This document shows positions 1 through 9,746 of a stretch of 64,000 bases of DNA, piece after piece. The position numbers were made by a program, and so were the translations under genes. Origin of the DNA: Paralithodes platypus (Eukaryota > Arthropoda > Malacostraca > Decapoda > Lithodidae); assembly GCA_032716605.1 (NCBI GenBank), contig CM064502.1, positions 36,697,895 to 36,761,894 on the forward strand, written 5' to 3'. How positions within the stretch are numbered: position 1 is the stretch's first letter; every line of letters starts with the position of its first letter. The notes below the pieces were generated by a model. It did no database searches, had not been told where the DNA came from, and was given only the letters and a program-made list of their open reading frames with translations.

Positions 1-121
1 ACAAATATTATTAAAAAATATATTTGATTAAAAATAATTGTCAATATCATTTATAATATAATTTCATATCATTTATTTCATCATTCATTTGGCAACAAGT
101 TTAATTTGGATACTATATAAT

Positions 122-748
122 TTATGGTATACTAGTGTTTTTGTACCTTTCAGTCCTACAACGTACAGCCCGTAACAATTGTCTACCTCTTCTAGTGTCC
201 CTACCATGTATATTGTACATATGCAGTGGCAAGAGATGTCTGTGCTTGTCTGATTTTAATAAGTTTTGTCCCAATCTAACTGTTAGCTCTTCTCTCCTGA
301 GATACAACGATTGTGAATTTATAGTTATTAATGCTGCTTCGTAACTTACATATTGGTTGCCAAGAATGACCCTAAAACACCTTTTCTTTATTTTCTCTAT
401 TTGGTTGTGTTGTGCTTGGGTTAATCCAGGATGCCAAACAGGTGCAGCATATCCTAACGAAGTTCTAATAAACCAATTATACAATACTAAACTTGTGTTT
501 ACACTGAAACCAAATTGACGTGCCCTATATAAGATGAACATACATTTGTTTACTTTTAATGACATATAATTGACATGGTCTGTCCAAGTTAGGTTTGAGT
601 TTATGCGTAATCCTAACAATTTACAACTGTGCACAATGGGTATATTACTTTCATTCAACTGCAGCTGGGGGTACACAATGGGCCTTTTTGGGGGCGATAC
701 AATCATAACTTCACATTTAAGGGGATTAGGCGTAATTTTAATTTTCAT
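122..748 (-). pseudogene. Non-LTR retrotransposon reverse transcriptase, C-terminal fragment
   Basis: About 208 codons are open on the minus strand. They read as the part of a non-LTR reverse transcriptase that follows the catalytic YxDD box: 'LLGLRINSNLTWTDHV', then a thumb/tail region with 'GYAAPVWHPGLT' and 'IEKIKKRCFRVILG'. This order is usual for arthropod LINE polymerases. The N-terminal part of the same protein lies at 1316-1868 in the same orientation, and a SINE sits between them. The fragment starts mid-protein and ends in 'NTSIP' followed by a stop near the window edge. The family call is by motif; the clade is not resolved. The first 121 bases hold only AT-rich sequence. Confidence 0.8.
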
Positions 749-1315
749 TCATTTTTTTTTGTTTTTTTTTTGTTTTTTTTTTCTATATTCCAACTTACTT
801 CCTCTCGGGCATAGGCTGAGAGCCTTAACATTCACCGCTTTACAATGAACAGTGAAGCCCGTGAGGTCTTGTTCCAGTCTAGGGAGTGAGACATGTGAAG
901 CACGTAGAGTACAACGAGCACCTGCCATCTTGCCTTCACATGAGGCACGGTGCTCACTCATGGCCCGAAACGACCCCATCTCTGAAGCCACCTCGTTCCC
1001 GTGCTTCACTGTCTCACTCCCTACACTCGGACTCTCACACTTACACACACACAACGCCACCTGTTGAGCAGATAACTCACCAGGCATTGCACCCCTATAG
1101 CATATTTTGAATATGGGAATATTCATACAGTGCTATTTAATCAGGGAACAATGAGGGTATTTTATTGACGTTTCGGTGGGCTTGTGGTAATGCACTGATA
1201 CTAGGTACAGCACAAATTCCATCCCAATAATATCTTCCCATTGATACATCGGGATTTGAACCCGGGACCTTTGGATTACCAGCCCAGTGGCAAGACCACT
1301 CCACCACACCTCATC
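749..1315 (-). mobile_element. tRNA-derived SINE inserted in the reverse transcriptase
   Basis: On the minus strand the element opens with a tRNA-like promoter: an A-box-like TGGTGGAGTGG near 1297-1307 and a B-box GGTTCAAATCCC at about 1251-1263. A body of about 500 bp follows, ending with TTGGAATATAG-type sequence and an A-rich tail broken by single C's (about 749-790). A second copy lies at 57214-57671 on the + strand and shares the B-box, the body and the 3' end. The two arms of the split reverse transcriptase meet at its ends. The left protein arm breaks after 'TTLDEV' and the other resumes at 'PLKCEV', so this copy inserted into an older LINE. Target duplications were not resolved. Confidence 0.8.
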
Positions 1316-1868
1316 TAACGTGGTTTGCATCTTGAATGTGATTGTATCGTTTGTATCAACAATTTCGGCTAATGTGAGATCGTCAACATACTTCATACGG
1401 ATATTTGCGTTACGGGCTATACTATTAACTATAGCTAAAAATAGTATAGGCCCCAGCCGGGTCGCTTGTGGTACCCCACATGTGATGTAATCGTACAGGG
1501 ATATTGTGTCCTGATATCGTACCCTGTGCTGGTGATCTGATAGGAAGCTTGATATGAATGATAACGTACAGTGATGGACGGCAACCCAAGAGAAAGAGTT
1601 CACGAATTGCTACTGTGTGGTCTATATAGTCAACAGCTTTTTTAAAATCAACAAAAACGATTTATGCAATTTGTTTAGGTTTATCTATCCCCTTCAATAA
1701 TGTGTCTAACAAATGAATCATGTAATGTGTGGTCGAACTTCCTTTCAGATTTCCATATTGGCATGGGTCGATATTGGGTCTGATATCTTCTAAAACTATT
1801 TCCGCTACAAAGTCCTCGAGGATTTTTCCTAGATCAGGTGTGAGTGATAAAGGTCGCAACTCACCTAA
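1316..1868 (-). pseudogene. Non-LTR reverse transcriptase, N-terminal and catalytic fragment
   Basis: Minus-strand frames hold ordered reverse transcriptase motifs: 'ELRPLSLTPDLGKILEDF' (1800-1868), 'QYGNLKGSSTTHYMIHLL' (about 1690-1760), a catalytic aspartate block 'FVDFKKAVDYIDH' in a shifted frame (about 1620-1660), 'CGVPQATRLGPILFLAIVN' and the polymerase box 'KYVDDLT' (about 1390). At least one frameshift near 1605-1660 breaks it, so it cannot make a full enzyme. It continues beyond the SINE at 122-748. Its 5' side ends at a TTAA (1870-1873), where a duplicated host tract begins. Confidence 0.82.
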
Positions 1869-1869
1869 C

Positions 1870-1948
1870 TTAAAGGAGGCTGGATATGCAGTGTTGACCT
1901 TGATTTGCTACCCTGCTTCTTCTTATCACATTATACAAACTATAATCC
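1870..1948. repeat. Duplicate of the receptor intron next to exon 1, unoccupied TTAA site
   Basis: This 79-bp tract matches, in order, 16638-16662 and then 17660-17705, the last intron bases before the first receptor exon. In the downstream copy two TTAA elements (16663-17269 and 17266-17659) stand between the two halves. Here the halves touch at 'GTTGACC-TTGA-TTTGCTACCC', where TTGA replaces TTAA. It therefore looks like an empty-site paralogue. The match stops at 1948 where a TTAA-C element begins and at 17705 just before the exon acceptor. Confidence 0.75.
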
Positions 1949-2087
1949 TCTGAGTACCAGCGACGTGTGTTATATTATATCCTAGCAGCATTTAGACGAT
2001 ATTATGCAGCTTAGGAAGGATATGTGGTACTTAAAAGGGTTGGCTGAGATAGTTTGAAGCCTTATTATTGTTATTGGTCCTTCGTAA
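1949..2087 (+). mobile_element. TTAA-C element, left half
   Basis: It starts with the family signature GTACCAGCGACGTGTGTTAT and the arm AGACGATATTATGCAGCTTAGGAAGG, and is cut by the LTR retrotransposon after GTAA (2084-2087). The right half lies at 16420-16511. Intact relatives are at 22347-22562 and, partly, 35241-35466, which shows that the two halves once joined. Confidence 0.8.
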
Positions 2088-2539
2088 TGTGACGCCTCCC
2101 GGCGTTTGCAGAATGGTTGCGTGGGGCATTGCAGCTCGCTAGCGCTTGCCAGGATGGGGGGATGGGCTGCAGTTGTCCTAGAATGATCTGCTTTATTTCA
2201 TTGGGGTCGTGTTGCCACAGACAGTCTAGAAATGGTCTTTGTTTTCGCCTGTGACAAAGCATTGTATTTTATATCATGAGTTGAACATAAGATGCATTGT
2301 AGTGAAGGAGAGAGAGAGAGCCAGCGAGCAGGGTGGGGGAGGTGAGTGTTGCTTTTCCTCCTCCTCCCTCCCGGAGGAGTTGTTCGCCCGCATGGTCTTT
2401 TCTCTCGGTTTTGATTGGCTGGTGGTTCCTGGCGCCTTCTGCAGGCCTGCTGCCGGGTGAAGTAGCGGCCTGTGATTGGCTGACCACCGTGCCTTTGTGT
2501 GGGATCCTGGAGGGGTCCAGAAGAGCTATTCTCCTCAGA
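2088..2539 (+). repeat. Left LTR, first part
   Basis: It begins TGTGACGCC and matches 14027-14487 nearly base for base, up to CTATTCTCCTC. There the Jockey-like element interrupts it. Short AC- and GA-rich stretches and a (GA)n tract (about 2309-2320) are shared with the right LTR. No ORF of its own is credible here. Confidence 0.85.
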
Positions 2540-3263
2540 ACACACACTTCGAGGTGGTACTTGGTGACGCTCTGGTCTCTCTCACAGGCCTGTAGCCCCC
2601 CCCATCTACAAGCGGAAGAAGAAAGAAGGAAGGAGAAAGAAGAAAGAAGGAAGAAGAAAGAAGAAAGGAGATCTTCAAGCAGCAGTAGAAGAAGAAGATG
2701 GACGAGTTGAGGACCAGAAAAACCTAGCCCCAACGCTTCCTCCATCAGTTCTCTCTCCTCCTCCAATCGACCCTCGATCTGAGCTCGCCCGGCCAATCAG
2801 CTCACTGCATCTCACCTCATATCTCATCATCATCCTTGTCCATTCTCATTACTTTCCTATACTCTTATCTTTTCCCCAAAACCTTTCCCACTACTTTTCC
2901 TTTTCTAAATTATTAAATATTACCCACTACCGCCCATTAGAAGCCCACTTGTAGTACGACGCCGAACCCTGAAGGCATTGCCATGAAGGGGGGGGTTTAG
3001 CCCCTGGTTATAGGAGGCAAGTGGGTAGGGTTTATACTTCAAGTAGGTTAGGGTCTGGTGACATAGGCTTGCCTACAGTCCAAGGACATAGGTAGGAGTT
3101 AGGTTTTTTCTGGGGACATCCCATAGGGGTGGCCCCTGGGTACAGTTTTAAAATTCTCCATAAAATGTTCAATTAACTCTACCTCCCTAACTTGTTATTT
3201 TCCCCATTCATTTTCACTTTTCTTATAGTTAGAAATTAAACTTGTTTCTCCCAATGATTCAGT

Positions 3264-4799
3264 ATGGCACTGTATGTTAAATTTAAATGCATTAACAATC
3301 CCCCTGATGACCCAGGCTCTCACATATTTAGTATCACTCAAACCCAAATAGTCAGAGTTTTCAAAAATCTCAATGTAATCAAAATAAGACTTGCTTCACA
3401 AAAAGATCTTGATGCATATCTCAACCCCGCCACTCTAAAGAAACTCCAATCTGCTGGTTATGAACTAGTCCTCTCCCCAGAACTAAAAGCTGCCTGTACA
3501 GTCAAAATTCTGCACCCTGACAAGAACATCTTCAACAAAGACGAAGATGAGATTGCCAGGGAAATTTCCAAGAAAAACTCCATCACTGTCTGTGAAGTAT
3601 ATAAAACCCAACGTCAAGCCCTCAAAATTCGATGTGCCTCCCCTCAGGAGGCCAGTAAGCTTCTAAAAACAGGTCTCAAGGCATTTCATGTGATTTTGCT
3701 GCCTGATTTTCTGACCCCTGAGTCCTGGATCAATCTCAGGCAGTGCTATAACTGTTATGCTTACGGACATCCCACAGCCCAATGTCAAAAAACAGTAACT
3801 TGCTCTCGTTGTGCTGAGTCAGGGCACTCATTTACCACCTGCTCTTCAATCACTCTGAAATGCTCAAACTGCAATGGCCCTCACATTGCAATCAGTGCCG
3901 AATGTCCCTTCCGTCTCAATGTCTTAAAAGACACTAGAAAAAACGCAAAGGCCACTCCAACCAATCCCAACCAAACACGTCCTTTATTCTCATCCCACCC
4001 AGTCACTGCCAAATCATATGCTTCAGCGAGCACCTCACACATCCCTCAATCCTCCCCCCCTACCCCACCCAACATCAATCCTCCCGGCCCATTGTTCAAC
4101 CGCGAAATATTCGCCCAAACTTCAGTCCTTGTTAATGTTGCACTCCACCTCACGAACCAAAAAGTCACCCCACAGTTTAACAAGCTACTAAATGATGGCC
4201 TGACTGCCCACAATCTCCCTGCCATCATGATCCCTGAGTCTTGGTTCCAGCATAGCAAGAACTCTCATAATCCATCTCTCTCAGCCACTCCTCTTCCTAT
4301 TCCACTACCCTCAACCTCTACCTCCAACTCATCCTCCACTACCCCTATTCCTCAACCCCCAAGCGCCAACGAAATCCCTGAAATGTCAATCCCTCTCACC
4401 ACTGAAAATGAACCTCAAGATCTCCCTACCCAAACCCCCCCCCTCACAAATGTCACTGACCCAACTCTCAATGCATCTGACCCTGACCTTCCTAACCTTA
4501 CTACCCCAACATCCTTCATGCCTCCCCCACCCCCTCCTACACCAAAAACGCCCACCATTCCTCCCCAATCTCCTCTAAAACGAAAACCCACCAGTCCAGC
4601 TGTGATATCCTCCCCTGAATTAAACCGTTCTCGGTCAAAGTCACGTAAAGTCGAAACCCCAAGAAAAAACACCAAATCTACCTCCAAATCTCCATCTTTT
4701 GGAGGAGTCCGCTCCTTATCCTCTCCCTCTCCAACCCGGGCCCCACCGTCCCCCCACTTCCCCACACATAGCTCACTTCACGATACCCCATCATGTTAA
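3264..4799 (+). CDS. ORF1 (gag-like RNA-binding protein) of the Jockey-like element
   Basis: This 511-codon ORF begins with ATG in MALYVKFKC. Residues about 1-155 form a conserved fold-like N-terminal region. Three zinc knuckles follow (about 160-215): CYNCYAYGHPTAQC, CSRCAESGHSFTTC and a third, shorter CSNC...C. The last 290 residues are rich in Pro, Ser and Thr and end in a basic segment. ORF1 proteins of this type bind element RNA and form the ribonucleoprotein particle that carries the template to the nucleus. The stop TAA (4797-4799) overlaps the ORF2 start in ATGTTAA, so ORF2 translation may depend on termination-reinitiation. Confidence 0.88.
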   Translation: MALYVKFKCINNPPDDPGSHIFSITQTQIVRVFKNLNVIKIRLASQKDLDAYLNPATLKKLQSAGYELVLSPELKAACTVKILHPDKNIFNKDEDEIAREISKKNSITVCEVYKTQRQALKIRCASPQEASKLLKTGLKAFHVILLPDFLTPESWINLRQCYNCYAYGHPTAQCQKTVTCSRCAESGHSFTTCSSITLKCSNCNGPHIAISAECPFRLNVLKDTRKNAKATPTNPNQTRPLFSSHPVTAKSYASASTSHIPQSSPPTPPNINPPGPLFNREIFAQTSVLVNVALHLTNQKVTPQFNKLLNDGLTAHNLPAIMIPESWFQHSKNSHNPSLSATPLPIPLPSTSTSNSSSTTPIPQPPSANEIPEMSIPLTTENEPQDLPTQTPPLTNVTDPTLNASDPDLPNLTTPTSFMPPPPPPTPKTPTIPPQSPLKRKPTSPAVISSPELNRSRSKSRKVETPRKNTKSTSKSPSFGGVRSLSSPSPTRAPPSPHFPTHSSLHDTPSC

Positions 4800-7544
4800 G
4801 AGTCATCCAATTCAACATAAGACACTACTACAATAACAGACACCTACTCACACAATTAATTTTAGATAATGACCCAGACATAATACTAATTAACAGCACC
4901 TGTACGTACAACACACATAAAATTAGATTCTTTGGTTACACAACACGACAGACCGACGGCGATGCCAACGATGGAGTTGCAATCATGATAAAAAGCACCA
5001 TTCAACACGAATTCATCACAGACTGGACATACAAGCATTTCCTTGCAGTTAACACACACAACACTCGGACCCCTCATAGTTGCCACCACATATGTCAGAC
5101 CCAATACCTACATCCCTTACACAGCCCTAAATACCTTATTCAATAACAATGCACCTACACTTATACTTGCAGACTTTAACGCTAGACACCAAGCTTTCCA
5201 ACATAATACCATTAATCAACGTGGAATTCAACTATTAGCACTACACAACCACAAAAGATTAACTTTTCAAGGCCCAGATTTCAACACAGTTTTCACACCA
5301 AACGGTAATGGTAAACCTGACTTAATTTTTTCAAACCAAGCTTTTAATATATTCCATCATGATATTTCCCCAGGGCCACTTTCAGGATCAGATCACATCC
5401 CAGTTTTCATGTCAATTTCTTCAAACCCAATTCAAGTCCCATGTCAATCTCATTTTAACTACTCACAAGCAAACTGGGAAGAATTCAAAAACATTTTATC
5501 AGAAGACAACTACATACACGACTATGAGGGACAACACTACACACACATAGACCAACAAATTGAGAACCTACAGAACAAAATCATAAATGCAGCCAACACA
5601 ACCATCCCAAAAACTACATACAAAATCAAACACACTTTCAGACCCTCCATCAGAACACAACGACTCCTAGTGTGCTATCGTCGTCGATTCGAACAGAACA
5701 AACACAACCACATACCAGGCCGAGTACGTTACGATCTCTCCAACCTCAGAACTCACATCCTCAACAGCCTGCAATCTGATCATGATGCTCACTGGACTCA
5801 CCTAGTACACTCAGCAGAACAAAACAGGAAAACTAAGCCCTGGGAATTCTGGCAACATATAAAACGTTTAAAAGGTAATACCACTACCAGAACATCCTCC
5901 CTCACTGTTAATGGCAACAAAATTACTGATCCTAGGGCTATCACAGATACATTTAAACAGACATGGCAACAAGTATACCACCCACACCCCATTGAAAGGC
6001 CTGCCGAACAACACATCCGCAATATAGAACAACATCTCACTACCATCCCTGACAACATCTCCCATGACACACACATTAACCTAAACACACTTGACCCTCA
6101 AAACATACTCACTGCTCCCATTGTGCCAGACGAAGTCAAATTCATCCTGTCTAAAGCACGGAGAAAGGCGCCTGGTGCCACGGGTATTAATCACCACCTT
6201 GTAAAGCACCTACCTAACACTTTCATAACAGCACTCACTCGCCTCTACAACGCCATCCTGGCATCAGGCTACTTTCCCGTCTGCTTCAAGACAGCGACCA
6301 TTATCCTCATTCCCAAGAAAAACCAAGACAAGACTAATCCACTAAACTACAGACCCATTAGTCTACTTGAGACTCTTGGGAAGACTCTAGAACGTATCAT
6401 AAACCACCGACTCAGACTATTTCTCGAAGACGAAGGACTCCTCACGAACATGCAATTTGGTTTTAGACAACACAGATCGACACAAGAAGCACTAAACATT
6501 ATCACAAACTACCTTCACATAAACAAACAGTCCAGACGAAAAAACAAGACAGCCTTAATTACAAAAGACATAAAACGAGCTTTTGACACAGTGTGGCACG
6601 AAGGCTTGAAGTACAAAATCTGCGAAAATTTCAACTTCCCATTAATTACTCAGAAACTTCTCTGCAACTTTTTGGATAATAGAACAGCCAAAATTAAGTT
6701 TTCTAATCTTTATTCAGATTCATTTCCACTAAACGCAGGCGTACCTCAAGGCTCAGTGCTCGCTCCTACCCTCTACATCCTATACACAAATTACTTTCCC
6801 AACCCCACTCACAATGACTCTCTCACAGTAATGTACGCAGACGATGTGACGCAAATAATAAGAGCAGACACAATAGACGCATTGACAAACAAAGCTCAAA
6901 GAGAACTTGACAAAGTAGCACAATGGGAGCAAAAATGGCGGATTCAGGCTCATCCTCAAAAATCACACGTCACATACTTTGCCAAGGGACATCTCCGCCC
7001 AAGACCCTTATTCCAGAACTCCCGAGCACCTGTCCGTAACCGCACACAAATAAATGTCTCTCCCACAAACAAAGTACTCGGCCTCACATTCGACAAAAAC
7101 ATCCGATTCCACAAACAAGCACAAACTTCCATTGCCATTGCATCAAAATCACTACAAACCATCTATCGTTTCAGAAATGCCTCAATAAAAACCAAGCTTC
7201 ACTTATACAAAGCACTTATAAGACCTCTTTTGTGCTACGTCCCACTCAGCATTTCACTTTCGGCCCCTACCAACCAACTAAAATATCAAAGATTACAAAA
7301 TAAAGCACTGAGGTGGATGTTCGGGACTCAGTGGTATGAGTTCCAGACGGCACAACATCTTCACAATCTAGCCCACATCCCCCCTCTAAATACTTATTGG
7401 CATCAATTAGCAGAAAAACAAATTATAAAACTTGAGACCTTTCATGATAACTTCATCCAAATTTTCAACATAATTTTACACCGCCCCATGTCAAACCTCC
7501 TTCACCCCAACAACAGAGAGGCACCCATTCCAATATTCACTTAA
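4793..7544 (+). pseudogene. ORF2 (endonuclease-reverse transcriptase) of the Jockey-like element, one frameshift
   Basis: The first frame (4793-about 5060) opens with the apurinic-endonuclease-like N-terminus 'VIQFNIRHYY' and runs to 'KHFLAV'. The protein then continues in the next frame from about 5043 to 7544 with 'GPLIVATTYVRP', 'LILADFNARH' and 'SGSDHIPVF', which are endonuclease motifs. The reverse transcriptase follows: 'NYRPISLLETLGK', 'QFGFRQHRSTQEAL', 'KDIKRAFDTVWHEG', 'AGVPQGSVLAPTLY' and 'VMYADDVTQI'. The shift lies in an ACACAC-rich stretch near 5050-5060 and looks like a one-base indel; otherwise about 900 codons are open. The enzyme nicks target DNA and copies its own RNA there. 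It is intact apart from this shift, so it could equally be a sequencing error. Confidence 0.85.
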
Positions 7545-8105
7545 AATCAGGATTGGTAGAGGAGGTGGGTCATGCCGGCTCGTCCACAGTCCAGCCTCCC
7601 TACCACTCCTGACCTAGATTCCTAGCTTCACTTCCCATTAAAATGTATAATTTCACAGACAAAGTACAAGACAACAACCTTTTAACGTAACTCCTATAAT
7701 AATAACAGTACAGCCTTCTTACAGGTTCTGCCACTGACAGACTTCCCCAGCAGTACCCCTTTTGACTCAATGCCACCCAAAATTACCTCCCCCTATACCA
7801 TTTTCGAATACTACCACCCAAAAATACAACCCCAAAACATGCAAGCACTTTCGATCTTATACCATCCAAAATTAACTTGCTCCCCATCCCTTGCCCCCTT
7901 CTTGGCAAGCCATCCTGAATCACTAAAGTAACTTCTCCAACTAAATCAACTCAACCCCAGCTCAATTATTCAACTCACGCACGTTGGGTCAAGCCCCGAC
8001 ACCCTATTTCTCCCACTATTATCACTGTCTCTCCTACTTAACCAATAAAAACTTCCCTTCTTTCACCCTCACCCACCTTTTCTATATTCATTCATTCATT
8101 CATTC

Positions 8106-9439
8106 AGCTGGCCTGACACACGTATCGTCTACATCCTTTGCAATTCTGTCCCCCATACTCGCCACTTTGCATACTATTTCTCGCTCTCGACTTCTCCTTT
8201 CTCATTCTCTAATCTTTATTAAACTCAACATCCCTTCTGGTTTCAGCATAGACGTTCACCGTCGGCCAGTCGTATTGTACGCGAAGCTCTCAGATATTTC
8301 CATGTATTAGGCTTTAATGAGGTTTGGAGAGACGGACTTTTCCGTGTGTGTCCTCTCTCGGGAAGGTTGTAGACCGGTATATGTCTCCCTGGCAGGGTGT
8401 TGAGTGATTCTGCTTAGTTATTTAAAGCTAAACTAGGGGTAAGGTTACTGTGTCGTTGTCTCCGATGTGTGCAGTGTTAGCTAAGCCCTGCACGACATCG
8501 ACAGGTACTGTGGGAGCCTAGGTTGTCTTCGGGTGGGTTTACTTTGCGAGCACAGCACTGTGGTGTGAGAGGGCCATAGCCTATCCCTCACAACATAGTG
8601 CTGCCTCTTTGTGTTGACTTCTGAGGGATCGCCAGGATAGAACTAGGTACTAGAGACCTAGATTTATCAAGAGAGCATCCCCGTCATATAACGTAATCTT
8701 CATTACACCAACTTCGGACAACGTTAGGCTACGAGCCGCATGCTCGCCCATTGTTGCCCTGCCTTGATACCCCAGCTAGACTTTATTAACCGAGCAGACA
8801 CTGGTTAGAGATAAGCCCCCATTATTATATGTATGCCACATTATTATTCACTGCACTTTTGAGCCGAGGTTGTTGTTGAGTTGCACAACCCTAGTAGGCT
8901 GTTGCGTTGTGTCACGAAGCATTTCTTTAGTTGTCGAGCATTACTACCTTTGCGCAGTCTTTATTATTCGCCTGCCTATTATTACTATATGTCCTAGTAT
9001 TTATTGTGACCCGTATTCTGCATTATAATTGTTCAAGATTCTTTACGAACATCTTCCCAGCATCAGACATATTTCAGAAGTTTCCAGTTGATGTTGCAGG
9101 ACTAGCATTGCACTTTCTTTAATACAGGAGTGCCAGTTATTTGAGTATCTACCGTAACGTTAATTAATCACGTTACTTATCTTTTCTTTGTGTAACCTAA
9201 ACGAGTAATCTTTTACTGTTTGAGAATAGGCTGTTTCATCGAGCGTCAGCCTAGTGTGTGTGCACCAGTTACCGAGTCATAGGATACCTCGTGGTCCAGG
9301 CACGACTAAGGGCGGTAATGGTGTTTTGTTTTCCAGTGTTTAAGGCAGGGGTTGGATCTAGTGTTACCGTTGTTGCATTTTGCCATTATCTAGTCCAATG
9401 TTGAAGAGCCCTGTGTCTTTGAGAACCTGGATCGTAACA
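8106..9439 (+). repeat. Left LTR, second part, ending CGTAACA
   Basis: It matches 14488-15784 over its whole length. The differences are few: a short extra stretch near 8884-8897, another near 9220-9235 and scattered substitutions. It ends in CGTAACA, which pairs imperfectly with the start TGTGACG. A short open frame of 63 codons is present in both LTR copies (8931 and 15294), but it has no recognisable domain and is probably chance. Confidence 0.85.
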
Positions 9440-9460
9440 AATGGCGACCTAGCTCAGGAT
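9440..9460 (+). other. Primer-binding-site-like sequence
   Basis: The bases right after the left LTR read AATGGCGACCTAGCTCAGG. The inverted LTR piece at 15785-15804 carries the variant AATGGCGACCTCGCCAGG. TGGCGACC is complementary to a tRNA 3' end of the form GGTCGCCA. The copy in the inverted piece looks like the less altered one; the tRNA is not identified. Confidence 0.6.
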
Positions 9461-9746
9461 CTTGTGAACTAAGAGATAATTGCAGGATTGTTGTGGTCAT
9501 TTGTTTTATTGAGGAATATAGTGGGCACGTTAATTTTGTTTTGGCAAAGTAGTATAGCACTTGAGAGTCTTCAGACATTTTTGGCAAGTGAATAGTGCTA
9601 CATAAGAGTTTGGGGTACTTCTTTTCTGAATATTGTGGTGAGAAATTTTTGTGAGCATCATGTCTTATACCGGGTAAGAGGAGAATGGAGACACAGTACG
9701 TAATGTCGAAACTGAGGAACAGCAGCATGATGAAAGGGTTAATCGG

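Larger units (their letters stand above)
2540..8105 (+). mobile_element. Jockey-like non-LTR retrotransposon, nearly full length
   Basis: A 5.57-kb block interrupts the left LTR; 8106 onward resumes the LTR at the base expected from the right LTR (AGCTGGCCTG). It has a 5' untranslated region (2540-3263) with a purine-rich stretch, ORF1 (3264-4799), ORF2 (4793-7544), a 3' untranslated region (7545-8080) and a tail of CATT repeats (about 8088-8104) instead of poly(A). Any target duplication is only 2-3 bases (AG or AGA). Because it sits within the LTR, it is younger than the LTR element. Confidence 0.85.

Noticed and set aside
1240..1310. Functional tRNA gene
   Set aside because: The A and B boxes are present, but no cloverleaf can be formed with proper acceptor stem, and the sequence continues into a SINE body.
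2269..2796. Overlapping ORFs over 2.2-2.8 kb and their counterparts at 13.9-14.6 and 15.7-16.3 kb
   Set aside because: They are frames through the same LTR sequence in both orientations; low-complexity purine and pyrimidine tracts keep them open.
4046..4765. Minus-strand ORFs opposite ORF1
   Set aside because: They are shadows of the Pro/Ser-rich ORF1 tail, where C-rich codons leave the opposite strand without stops.
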